Shown here: positions 9,875 to 22,500 of the stretch, piece after piece | How the letters are laid out: each line of letters begins with the position of its first letter | Position numbering within the stretch: the first letter of the stretch is position 1 | Source: Sipunculus nudus | Taxonomy: Eukaryota > Annelida > Sipuncula > Golfingiida > Sipunculidae | Assembly (NCBI GenBank): GCA_026874595.1 | Contig: CM049318.1 | Coordinates: 17,286,241-17,350,240, forward strand | Direction of reading: 5' to 3' | DNA length: 64,000 nucleotides | The notes under the pieces: generated by a model | What the model saw: the letters and a program-made list of their open reading frames with translations, nothing else | The model's database searches: none | Told to the model about the DNA's origin: nothing | Translations under genes and position numbers: made by a program

Positions 9875-12122
9875 GTTAACATCAATATCAAAATAAAGGG
9901 CAAAATCGTTCAATCAAAATCACAAATGTATAATTCTGCTACTCTCAAAAAGTCATTTATTGATTTCTGGGACCCGTTTTCCTATTTTAACACAATTTAC
10001 TTACATTGTTATAATATATCTGATACTATTAGGCTCACGCAAGGTCAATTAATACATTATTTCTTCAGAAAATGTTGCAAAAAAGCATTTATTAAGACAT
10101 AATCCCTTTGCGTAGACTTTGCGTATGCTTTGCTTATTCTTTGCTTACGGCGAAATCATCACTGGAATGACACATTTTGTTAAAAATACACGCTGATATG
10201 ACTCATAGGGGCGCAGACGGGTTCCCTGGCTGCACAACAGTTCCGCTTTGTGAACATTAATATCAAAATAAAGGGCAAAATCGTTCAATCAAAATCACAA
10301 ATGTATAATTCAGCTACTATCAAAAAGTCATTTATTGATTTCTGGGACCCATTTTCCAATTTAAACACAATTTTCTTACATTGCTTTAATATTTCTGATA
10401 TTATTAGAATCCCGCAATGTCAATTAATATATTATTTCTTCAGAAAATGGTGCCAAAAAGCATTTATTAAGACATAATCCCTTTGCTTACACTTTATTTA
10501 TGTTTTGCTTATTCTTTGTTTCGGCGAAATCATCACTGTAATGACACATTTTCCTAAAAATACACACTGATATGACCCATAGGGACGCAGAGGGGTTCCC
10601 TGGCTACACAGCAGTTCCGCTTTGTGAACATCAATATCAAAATAAAGGGCAAAATCGTTCAATCAAAATCACAAATGTATAATTCTGCTACTTTCAAAAA
10701 GTCATTTATTGATTTCTAGGACCCATTTTCCTTGTTCAGACAATTTACTTACATTGTTATAATATATCTGATATTATTAGGCTCCCGCAAGGTCAATTTA
10801 TACATTATTTCTTCATAAAATGTTGCAAAAAAGCATTTATTAAGACATAATCCCTTTGCTTACACTTTGCTTATGCTTTGCTTATTCTTTGCTTACGGCG
10901 AAATCATCACTGGAATGACACATTTTCCTAAAAATCCACGCTGATATGACCCATAGGGACGCCGAAGGGTTCCCTGGCTACACAGCAGTTCCGCTTTGTG
11001 AACATTAATATCAAAATAAAGGGCAAAATCGTTCAATCAAAATCACAAATGTATAATTCTCCTACTTAATAAAAGTCATTTATTGATTTCTGGGACCCAT
11101 TTTCCAATTTAAACACAATTTTCTTACATTGCTTTAATATTTCTGATATTATTAGAGTCTCGCAATGTCAATTAATGCATTATTTCTTCAGAAAATGGTG
11201 CCAAAAAGCATTTATTAAGACATAATCCCTTTGCTTACACTTTATTTATGTTTTGCTTATTCTTTGCTTACGGCGAAATCATCACTGGAATGACACATTT
11301 TCCTAAAAATACTCACTGATATGACCCATAGGGACGCAGACGGGTTCCCTGGCTACACAGCAGTTCTGATTAGTGAACTTTAATATCAAAATAAAGGGCA
11401 AAATCGTTCAATTAAATCACAAATGTATAACTGTGGTACTTTCAAAAAGTCATTTATTGATTTCTGGGACCCATTTTTCCATTTAAACACAATTTACTTA
11501 CATTGTTATAATATATCTAGTATTATTAGGCTCACGCATGGTCAATTAATACATTATTTCTTCAGAAAATGTGGCAAAAAAGCATTTATTAAGACATAAT
11601 CCCTTTGCTTACACTTTGCTGATGCTTTGCTTATTCTTTGCTTACGGCGAAATCATCACTGGAATGACACATTTTTCCTAAAAATACACGCTGATATTAC
11701 CCAAAGGGACGCAGAAGGGTTCCCTGGCTACACAGCAGTTCCGCTTTGTAAACATTAATTTCAAAATAAAGGGCAAAATCGTCCAATTAAAATCATAAAT
11801 GTATAATTCTGCTACTTTCAAAAAGTCATTTATTGATTTCTAGGACCCGTTTTCCTATGTTAAGACAATTTACTTACATTGTTATAATATATCTGAGACT
11901 ATTAGGCTCACGCATGGTCAATTAATACATTATTTCTTCAGAAAATGTTGCAAAAAAGCATTTATTAAGACATAATCCCTTTGCGGAGACTTTGCGTATG
12001 CTTTGCTTATTCTTTGCTTACGGCGAAATCATCACTGGAATGACACATTTTGTTAAAAATACACGTTGATATGACTCATAGGGGCGCAGACGGGTTCCCT
12101 GGCTACACAACAGTTCCGCTTT
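9875..12122 (+). repeat. 2623-bp HOR copy 2 (K'LMNO) ending in a hybrid E monomer
   Basis: K' 9875 (GTTAACATC in place of GTGAACATC), L 10250, M 10624, N 10998 and O 11373 repeat 7252-9124 with few changes, for example CAAAAAGC versus CAAAAACC in L, and TCTCGCAATG versus TCCCGCAATG in N. P and Q are missing. The final monomer at 11748 is a mosaic: its left side has TTAATTTC and GTCCAATTAAAATC, as at 21746 and 60902, while its right side is a standard E (CTAGGACCCG, GTTAAGAC, GCGGAGAC), leading into F at 12123. Confidence 0.82.
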
Positions 12123-15100
12123 GTGAACATTAATATCAAAATAAAGGGCAAAATCGTTCAATCAAAATCACAAATGTATAATTCTGCTACTTTCAAAAAG
12201 TCATTTATTGATTTTTTGGACCCATTTTCCTATGTTAACAGAATTTACTTACATTGTTATAATATATCTGATATTGTTAGACTCCCGCAAGGTCAATTTA
12301 TACATTATTTCTTCATAAAATGTTGCAAAAAAGCATTTATTAAGACATAATCCCTTTGCTTACACTTTATTTATGTTTTGCTTATTCTTTGCTTACGGCG
12401 AAATCATCACTGGAATGACACATTTTCCCAAAAATACACACTGATATGACCCCCAGGGACGCAGATGGGTTCCCTGGCTACACAGCAGTTCTGATAAGTG
12501 AACTTTAATATCAAAATAAAGGGCAAAATCGTTCAATCAAAATCACAAATTTATAACTGTGGTACTTTCAAAAAGTCATTTATTGATTTCTGGGACCCAT
12601 TTCACCATTCAAACACAATTTACTTATATTGTTATAATATATCCGACATTATTAGACCCCCGCAAGGTCAATTATTACATTATTTCTTCATAAAATGTTG
12701 CAAAAAAGCATTTATTAAGACATAATCCCTTTGCTTACACTTTGCTAATGCTTTGCTTATTCTTTGCTTACGGCGAAATCATCACTGTAATGACACATTT
12801 TCCTAAAAATACACGCTGATATGACCCATAGGGACGCAGAAGGGTTCCCTGGCTACACAGCAGTTCCGCTGTGTGAACATTAATATCAAAATAAAGGGCA
12901 AAATCGTTCAATCAAAATCACAAATGTATAATTCTGCTACCTTCAAAAAGTCATTTATTGATTTCTTGGACCCATTTTCCTATTTTGACACAATTTACTT
13001 ACATTGTTATAATATATCAGACATTATTAGACTCCCGCAAGGTCAATTAATACATAATTTCTTCATAAAATGTTGCAAAAAAGCATTTATTAAGACATAA
13101 TCCCTTTGCTTACACTTTGCTTATGCTTTGCTTATTCTTTGCTGCATTTATTAAGACATAATCCCTTTGCTTACACTTTCCTGATGCTTTGCTTATTCTT
13201 TGCTTACGGCGAAATCATCACTGGAATGACACATTTTCCTAAAAATACACGCTGATATGACCCATAGGGACGCAGAAGGGTGCCCTGGCTACACAGCAGT
13301 TCCGCTTTGTGAACATCAATATCAAAATAAAGGGCAAAATCGTTCAATCAAAATCACAACTGTATAATTTTGCTACTTTCAAAAAGTCATTTATTGATTT
13401 CTGGGACCCGTTTTCCTATTTTAACACAATTTACTTACATTGTTATAATATATCTGATATTATTAGGCTCCCGCAAGGTCAATTAATACATTATTTCTTC
13501 ATAAAATGTTGCAAAAAAGCATTTATTAAGACATAATCCCTTTGCTTACACTTTATTTATGTTTTGCTTATTCTTTGCTTACGGCGAAATCATCACTGGA
13601 TTGACGCATTATCCTAAAAATACACACTGATATGACCCAAAGGGACGCAGACGGGTTCCCTGGCTACACAGCAGTTCTGATTAGTGAACTTTAATATCAA
13701 AATAAAGGGCAAAATCGTTCAATCAAAATCACAAATGTGTAATTCTGCTACTTTCAAAAAGTCATTTATTGATTTCTGGGACCCATTTTACCATTTGTAC
13801 ACAATTTACTTACATTGTTATAATATATATGACATTATTAGACTCCCGCAAGGTCAATTAATACATAATATCTTCATAAAATGTTGCAAAAAAACATTTA
13901 TTAAGACATAATCCATTTGCTTACACTTTATTTATGTTTTGCTTATTCTTTGCTTACGGTGAAATCATCACTGGAATGACACATTTTCCTGAAAAATACA
14001 CGCTGATAGGACCCATAGGGACGCAGAAGGGTTCATTGGCTACACAGCACTTCCGCTTTGTGAACATTAATATCAAATTAAAGGGCAAAATCGTTCAATC
14101 AAAATCACAAATGTATAATTCTGCTACTTTCAAAAAGTCATTTATTGATTTCTAGGACCCGTTTTCCTATGTTAAGACAATTTACTTACATTTTTATAAT
14201 ATATCTGAGACTATTAGGCTCACGCATGGTCAATTAATACATTATTTCTTCAGAAAATGTTGCAAAAAAGCATTTATTAAGACATAATCCCTTTGCGGAG
14301 ACTTTGCGTATGCTTTGCTTATTCTTTGCTTACGGCGAAATCATCACTGGAATGACACATTTTGTTAAAAATACACGTTGATATGACTCATAGGGGCGCA
14401 GACGGGTTCCCTGGCTACACAACAGTTCCGCTTTGTGAACATTAATATCAAAATAAAGGGCAAAATCGTTCAATCAAAATCACAAATGTATAATTCTGCT
14501 ACTTTCAAAAAGTCATTTATTGATTTTTTGGACCCATTTTCCTATGTTAACAGAATTTACTTACATTGTTATAATATATCTGATATTGTTAGACTCCCGC
14601 AAGGTCAATTTATACATTATTTCTTCATAAAATGTTGCAAAAAAGCATTTATTAAGACATAATCCCTTTGCTTACACTTTATTTATGTTTTGCTTATTCT
14701 TTGCTTACGGCGAAATCATCACTGGAATGACACATTTTCCCAAAAATACACACTGATATGACCCCCAGGGACGCAGATGGGTTCCCTGGCTACACAGCAG
14801 TTCTGATAAGTGAACTTTAATATCAAAATAAAGGGCAAAATCGTTCAATCAAAATCACAAATTTATAACTGTGGTACTTTCAAAAAGTCATTTATTGATT
14901 TCTGGGACCCATTTCACCATTCAAACACAATTTACTTATATTGTTATAATATATCCGACATTATTAGACCCCCGCAAGGTCAATTATTACATTATTTCTT
15001 CATAAAATGTTGCAAAAAAGCATTTATTAAGACATAATCCCTTTGCTTACACTTTGCTAATGCTTTGCTTATTCTTTGCTTACGGCGAAATCATCACTGT

Positions 15101-18100
15101 AATGACACATTTTCCTAAAAATACACGCTGATATGACCCATAGGGACGCAGAAGGGTTCCCTGGCTACACAGCAGTTCCGCTGTGTGAACATTAATATCA
15201 AAATAAAGGGCAAAATCGTTCAATCAAAATCACAAATGTATAATTCTGCTACCTTCAAAAAGTCATTTATTGATTTCTTGGACCCATTTTCCTATTTTGA
15301 CACAATTTACTTACATTGTTATAATATATCAGACATTATTAGACTCCCGCAAGGTCAATTAATACATAATTTCTTCATAAAATGTTGCAAAAAAGCATTT
15401 ATTAAGACATAATCCCTTTGCTTACACTTTGCTTATGCTTTGCTTATTCTTTGCTGCATTTATTAAGACATAATCCCTTTGCTTACACTTTCCTGATGCT
15501 TTGCTTATTCTTTGCTTACGGCGAAATCATCACTGGAATGACACATTTTCCTAAAAATACACGCTGATATGACCCATAGGGACGCAGAAGGGTGCCCTGG
15601 CTACACAGCAGTTCCGCTTTGTGAACATCAATATCAAAATAAAGGGCAAAATCGTTCAATCAAAATCACAACTGTATAATTTTGCTACTTTCAAAAAGTC
15701 ATTTATTAATTTCTGGGACCCGTTTTCCTATTTTAACACAATTTACTTACATTGTTATAATATATCTGATATTATTAGGCTCCCGCAAGGTCAATTAATA
15801 CATTATTTCTTCATAAAATGTTGCAAAAAAGCATTTATTAAGACATAATCCCTTTGCTTACACTTTATTTATGTTTTGCTTATTCTTTGCTTACGGCGAA
15901 ATCATCACTGGATTGACGCATTATCCTAAAAATACACACTGATATGACCCAAAGGGACGCAGACGGGTTCCCTGGCTACACAGCAGTTCTGATTAGTGAA
16001 CTTTAATATCAAAATAAAGGGCAAAATCGTTCAATCAAAATCACAAATGTGTAATTCTGCTACTTTCAAAAAGTCATTTATTGATTTCTGGGACCCATTT
16101 TACCATTTGTACACAATTTACTTACATTGTTATAATATATATGACATTATTAGACTCCCGCAAGGTCAATTAATACATAATATCTTCATAAAATGTTGCA
16201 AAAAAACATTTATTAAGACATAATCCATTTGCTTACACTTTATTTATGTTTTGCTTATTCTTTGCTTACGGTGAAATCATCACTGGAATGACACATTTTC
16301 CTAAAAATACACGCTGATAGGACCCATAGGGACGCAGAAGGGTTCATTGGCTACACAGCACTTCCGCTTTGTGAACATTAATATCAAATTAAAGGGCAAA
16401 ATCGTTCAATCAAAATCACAAATGTATAATTCTGCTACTTTCAAAAAGTCATTTATTGATTTCTAGGACCCGTTTTCCTATGTTAAGACAATTTACTTAC
16501 ATTGTTATAATATATCTGAGACTATTAGGCTCACGCATGGTCAATTAATACATTATTTCTTCAGAAAATGTTGCAAAAAAGCATTTATTAAGACATAATC
16601 CCTTTGCGGAGACTTTGCGTATGCTTTGCTTATTCTTTGCTTACGGCGAAATCATCACTGGAATGACACATTTTGTTAAAAATACACGTTGATATGACTC
16701 ATAGGGGCGCAGACGGGTTCCCTGGCTACACAACAGTTCCGCTTTGTGAACATTAATATCAAAATAAAGGGCAAAATCGTTCAATCAAAATCACAAATGT
16801 ATAATTCTGCTACTTTCAAAAAGTCATTTATTGATTTTTTGGACCCATTTTCCTATGTTAACAGAATTTACTTACATTGTTATAATATATCTGATATTGT
16901 TAGACTCCCGCAAGGTCAATTTATACATTATTTCTTCATAAAATGTTGCAAAAAAGCATTTATTAAGACATAATCCCTTTGCTTACACTTTATTTATGTT
17001 TTGCTTATTCTTTGCTTACGGCGAAATCATCACTGGAATGACACATTTTCCCAAAAATACACACTGATATGACCCCCAGGGACGCAGATGGGTTCCCTGG
17101 CTACACAGCAGTTCTGATAAGTGAACTTTAATATCAAAATAAAGGGCAAAATCGTTCAATCAAAATCACAAATTTATAACTGTGGTACTTTCAAAAAGTC
17201 ATTTATTGATTTCTGGGACCCATTTCACCATTCAAACACAATTTACTTATATTGTTATAATATATCCGACATTATTAGACCCCCGCAAGGTCAATTATTA
17301 CATTATTTCTTCATAAAATGTTGCAAAAAAGCATTTATTAAGACATAATCCCTTTGCTTACACTTTGCTAATGCTTTGCTTATTCTTTGCTTACGGCGAA
17401 ATCATCACTGTAATGACACATTTTCCTAAAAATACACGCTGATATAACCCATAGGGACGCAGAAGGGTTCCCTGGCTACACAGCAGTTCCGCTTTGTGAA
17501 CATCAATATCAAAATAAAGGGCAAAATCGTTCAATCAAAATCACAACTGTATAATTTTGCTACTTTCAAAAAGTCATTTATTGATTTCTGGGACCCGTTT
17601 TCCTATTTTAACACAATTTACTTACATTGTTATAATATATCTGATATTATTAGGCTCCCGCAAGGTCAATTAATACATTATTTCTTCATAAAATGTTGCA
17701 AAAAAGCATTTATTAAGACATGATCCCTTTGCTTACACTTTATTTATGTTTTGCTTATTCTTTGCTTACGGCGAAATCATCACTGGAATGACACATTTTC
17801 CTAAAAATACACACTGATATGACCCACAGGGACGCAGACGGGTTCCCTGGCTACACAGCAGTTCTGATAAGTGAACTTTAATATCAAAATAAAGGGCAAA
17901 ATCGTTCAATCAAAATCACAAATTTATAACTGTGGTACTTTCAAACAGTCATTTATTGATTTCTGGGACCCATTTTACCATTTAAACACAATTTACTTAT
18001 ATTGTTATAATATATCTGATATTATTAGACTCCCGCAAGGTCAATTAATACATTTTTTCTTCATAAAATGTTGCAAAAAAGCATTTATTAAGACATAATC

Positions 18101-19543
18101 CATTTGCTAACACTTTATTTATGTTTTGCTCATTCTTTGCTTACGGTGAAATCATCACTGGAATGACACATTTTCCTAAAAATACACGCTGATATGACCC
18201 ATAGCGACGCAGAAGGGTTCACTGGCTACTCAGCACTTCCGCTTTGTGAACATTAATATCAAAATATAGGGCAAAATCGTTCAATCAAAATCACAAATGT
18301 ATAATTCTGCTACTTTCAAAAAGTCATTTATTGATTTCTTGGACCCATTTTCCTATTTTAACACAATTTACTTACATTGTTATAATATATCTGACATTAT
18401 TAGACTCCCGCAAGGTCAATTAATACATTATTTCTTCATAAAATGTTGCAAAAAAGCATTTATTAAGACTTAATCCCTTTGCTTACACTTTGCTTATGCT
18501 TTGCTTATTCTTTGCTTACGGCGAAATCATCACTGGAATGACACATTTTCCTAAAAATACACGCGGATATGACCCATAGGGACGCAGAAGGGTGCCCTGG
18601 CTACACAGCACTTCCGCTTTGTGAACATCAATATCAAAATAAAGGGCAAAATCGTTCAATCAAAATCACAAATGTATAATTCTGCTACTTTCAAAAGTCA
18701 TTTATTGATTTCTGGGACCCGTTTTCCTATGTTAACACAATTTACTTACATTGTTGTAATATATCAGACATTATTAGACTCCCGCAAGGTCAATTAATAC
18801 ATTATTTCTTCATAAAATGTTGCAAAAAAAGCATTTATTAAGACATAATCCCTTTGCTTACACTTTGCTTATGCTTTGCTTATTCTTTGCTGCATTTATT
18901 AAGACATAATCCCTTTGCTTACACTTTGCTTATGTTTTGCTTATTCTTTGCTTACGGCGAAATCATCACTGGAATGACACATTTTCCTAAAAATACACAC
19001 TGATAGGACCCACAGGGACGCAGACGGGTTCCCTGGCTACACAGCAGTTCTGATAAGTGAACTTTAATATCAAAATAAAGGGCAAAATCGTTCAATCAAA
19101 ATCACAAATTTATAACTGTGGTACTTTCAAAAAGTCATTTATTGATTTCTGGGACCCATTTTACCATTTAAACACAATTTACTTATATTGTTATAATATA
19201 TCTGACATTATTAGACTCCCGCAAGGTCAATTAATACATTATTTCTTCATAAAATGTTGCAAAAAAAGCATTTATTAAGACATAATCCCTTTGCTTACAC
19301 TTTGCTTATGCTTTGCTTATTCTTTGCTTACGGCGAAATCATCACTGGAATGACACATTTTCCTAAAAATACACGCGGATATGACCCATAGGGACGCAGA
19401 AGGGTGCCCTGGCTACACAGCACTTCCGCTTTGTGAACATCAATATCAAAATAAAGGGCAAAATCGTTCAATCAAAATCACAAATGTATAATTCTGCTAC
19501 TTTCAAAAAGTCATTTATTGATTTCTGGGACCCGTTTTCCTAT
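12123..19543 (+). repeat. Second copy of the FABCDE FABCDE FAC GHIJ block
   Basis: Anchors 12123, 12498, 12873, 13309, 13684, 14060, 14435, 14810, 15185, 15621, 15996, 16371, 16746, 17121, 17496, 17871, 18246, 18621, 19057 and 19433 sit exactly 12,181 bp after their partners in block 1. Window bases 1-7362 correspond to 12182-19543, and I saw no difference in the lines I compared. The first mismatch is at 7363/19544 (CTATTTTAAC versus CTATGTTAAC). Shared rare marks include the G-to-A in C at 3440/15621, the CATTTTTATAAT in E at 1879/14060, and the missing A in I at 6440/18621. Confidence 0.93.
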
Positions 19544-22500
19544 GTTAACACAATTTACTTACATTGTTGTAATATATCAGACATTATTAGACTCCCGCAA
19601 GGTCAATTAATACATTATTTCTTCATAAAATGTTGCAAAAAAAGCATTTATTAAGACATAATCCCTTTGCTTACACTTTGCTTATGCTTTGCTTATTCTT
19701 TGCTGCATTTATTAAGACATAATCCCTTTGCTTACACTTTGCTTATGTTTTGCCTATTCTTTGCTTACGGCGAAATCATCACTGGAATGACACATTTTCC
19801 TAAAAATACACACTGATAGGACCCACAGGGACGCAGACGGGTTCCCTGGCTACACAGCAGTTCTGATAAGTGAACTTTAATATCAAAATAAAGGGCAAAA
19901 TCGTTCAATCAAAATCACAAATTTATAATTGTGGTACTTTCAAAAAGTCATTTATTGATTTCTGGGACCCATTTTACCATTTAAACACAATTTACTTATA
20001 TTGTTATAATATATCTGACATTATTAGACTCCCGCAAGGTCAATTAATACATTATTTCTTCATAAAATGATGCAAAAAAAGCATTTATTAAGACATAATC
20101 CCTTTGCTTACACTTTGCTTATGCTTTGCTTATTCTTTGCTTACGGCGAAATCATCACTGGAATGACACATTTTCCAAAAAATACACGCTGATATGACCC
20201 ATAGGGACGCAGTAGGGTGCCCTGGCTACACAGCAGTTCCGCTTTGTGAACATCAATATCAAAATAAAGGGCAAAATCGTTCAATCAAAATCACAAATGT
20301 ATAATTTTGCTACTTTCAAAAAGTCATTTATTGATTTCTGGGACCCGTTTTCCTATTTTAACACAATTTACTTACATTGTTATAATATATCTGATATTGT
20401 TAGGCTCCCGCAAGGTCAATTAATACATTATTTCTTCATAAAATGTTGCAAAAAAGCATTTATTAAGACATAAACCCTTTGCTTACACTTTGCTTATGCT
20501 TTGCTTATTCTTTGCTTACGGCGAAATCATCACTGGAATGACACATTTTCCTAAAAATACACGCTGATATGACCCATAGGGACGCAGAAGGGTTCCCTGG
20601 CTACACTGCAGTTCCGCTTTGTGAACATTAATATCAAAATAAAGGGCAAAATCGTTCAATCAAAATCACAAATGTATAATTCTCCAACTTAATAAAAGTC
20701 ATTTATTGATTTCTGGGACCCATTTTCCAATTTAAACACAATTTTCTTACATTGCTTTAATATTTCTGATAATATTAGAATCCCGCAATATCAATTAATA
20801 CATTATTTCTTCAGAAAATTGTACCAAAAAGCATTAATTAAGACATAATCCCTTTGCTTACACTTTATTTATGTTTTGCTTATTCTTTGCTTACGGCGAA
20901 ATCATCACTGGAATGACACATTTTCCTAAAAATACACGCTGATATGACCCATAGCGACGCAGAAGGGTTCCCTGGCTACACAGCAGTTCCGCTTTGTGAA
21001 CATTAATATCAAAATGAAGGGCAAAATCGTTCAATCAAAATCACAAATGTATAATTCTCCAACTTAATAAAAGTCATTTATTGATTTCTGGGACCCATTT
21101 TCCAATTTTAACACAATTTACTTACATTGTTATATTATATCTAGTATTATTAGGCTCACGCATGGTCAATTAATACATTATTTCTTCAGAAAATGTGGCA
21201 AAAAAGCATTTATTAAGACATAATCCCTTTGCTTACACTTTATTTATGTTTTGCTTATTCTTTGCTTACGGCGAAATCATCACTGGAATGACACATTTTC
21301 CTAAAAATACACACTGATATGACCCACAGGGACGCAGACGGGTTCCCTGGCTACACAGCAGTTCTGAAAAGTGAACGTTAATATCAAAATAAAGGGCGAA
21401 ATCGTTCAATCAAAATCACAAATTTATAACTGTGGTACTTTCAAAAAGTCATTTATTGATTTCTGGGACCCATTTTACCATTCAAACACAATTTACTTAT
21501 ATTGTTATAATATATCTGACATTATTAGACCCCCGCAAGGTCAATTATTACATTATTTCTTCATAAAATGTTGCAAAAAAGCATTTATTAAGACATAATC
21601 CCTTTGCTTACACTTTGCTGATGCTTTGCCTATTCTTTGCTTACGGCGAAATCATCACTGGAATGAAACATTTTCCTAAAAATACACGCTGATATTATCC
21701 AAAGGGACGCAGAAGGGTTCCCTGGCTACACAGCAGTTCCGCTTTGTGAACATTAATTTCAAAATAAAGGGCAAAATCGTCCAATTAAAATCATAAATGT
21801 ATAATTCTGCTACTTAAAAAAAGTCATTTATTGATTTCTGGGACCCGTTTTCCTATGTTAACACAATTTACTTACATTGTTGTAATATATCAGACATTAT
21901 TAGACTCCCGCAAGGTCAATTAATACATTATTTCTTCATAAAATGTTGCAAAAAAAGCATTTATTAAGACATAATCCCTTTGCTTACACTTTGCTTATGC
22001 TTTGCTTATTCTTTGCTGCATTTATTAAGACATAATCCCTTTGCTTACACTTTGCTTATGTTTTGCTTATTCTTTGCTTACGGCGAAATCATCACTGGAA
22101 TGACACATTTTCCTAAAAATACACACTGATAGGACCCACAGGGACGCAGACGGGTTCCCTGGCTACACAGCAGTTCTGATAAGTGAACTTTAATATCAAA
22201 ATAAAGGGCAAAATCGTTCAATCAAAATCACAAATTTATAACTGTGGTACTTTCAAAAAGTCATTTATTGATTTCTGGGACCCATTTTACCATTTAAACA
22301 CAATTTACTTATATTGTTATAATATATCTGACATTATTAGACTCCCGCAAGGTCAATTAATACATTATTTCTTCATAAAATGTTGCAAAAAAAAGCATTT
22401 ATTAAGACATAATCCCTTTGCTTACACTTTGCTTATGCTTTGCTTATTCTTTGCTTACGGCGAAATCATCACTGGAATGACACATTTTCTAAAAAATACA

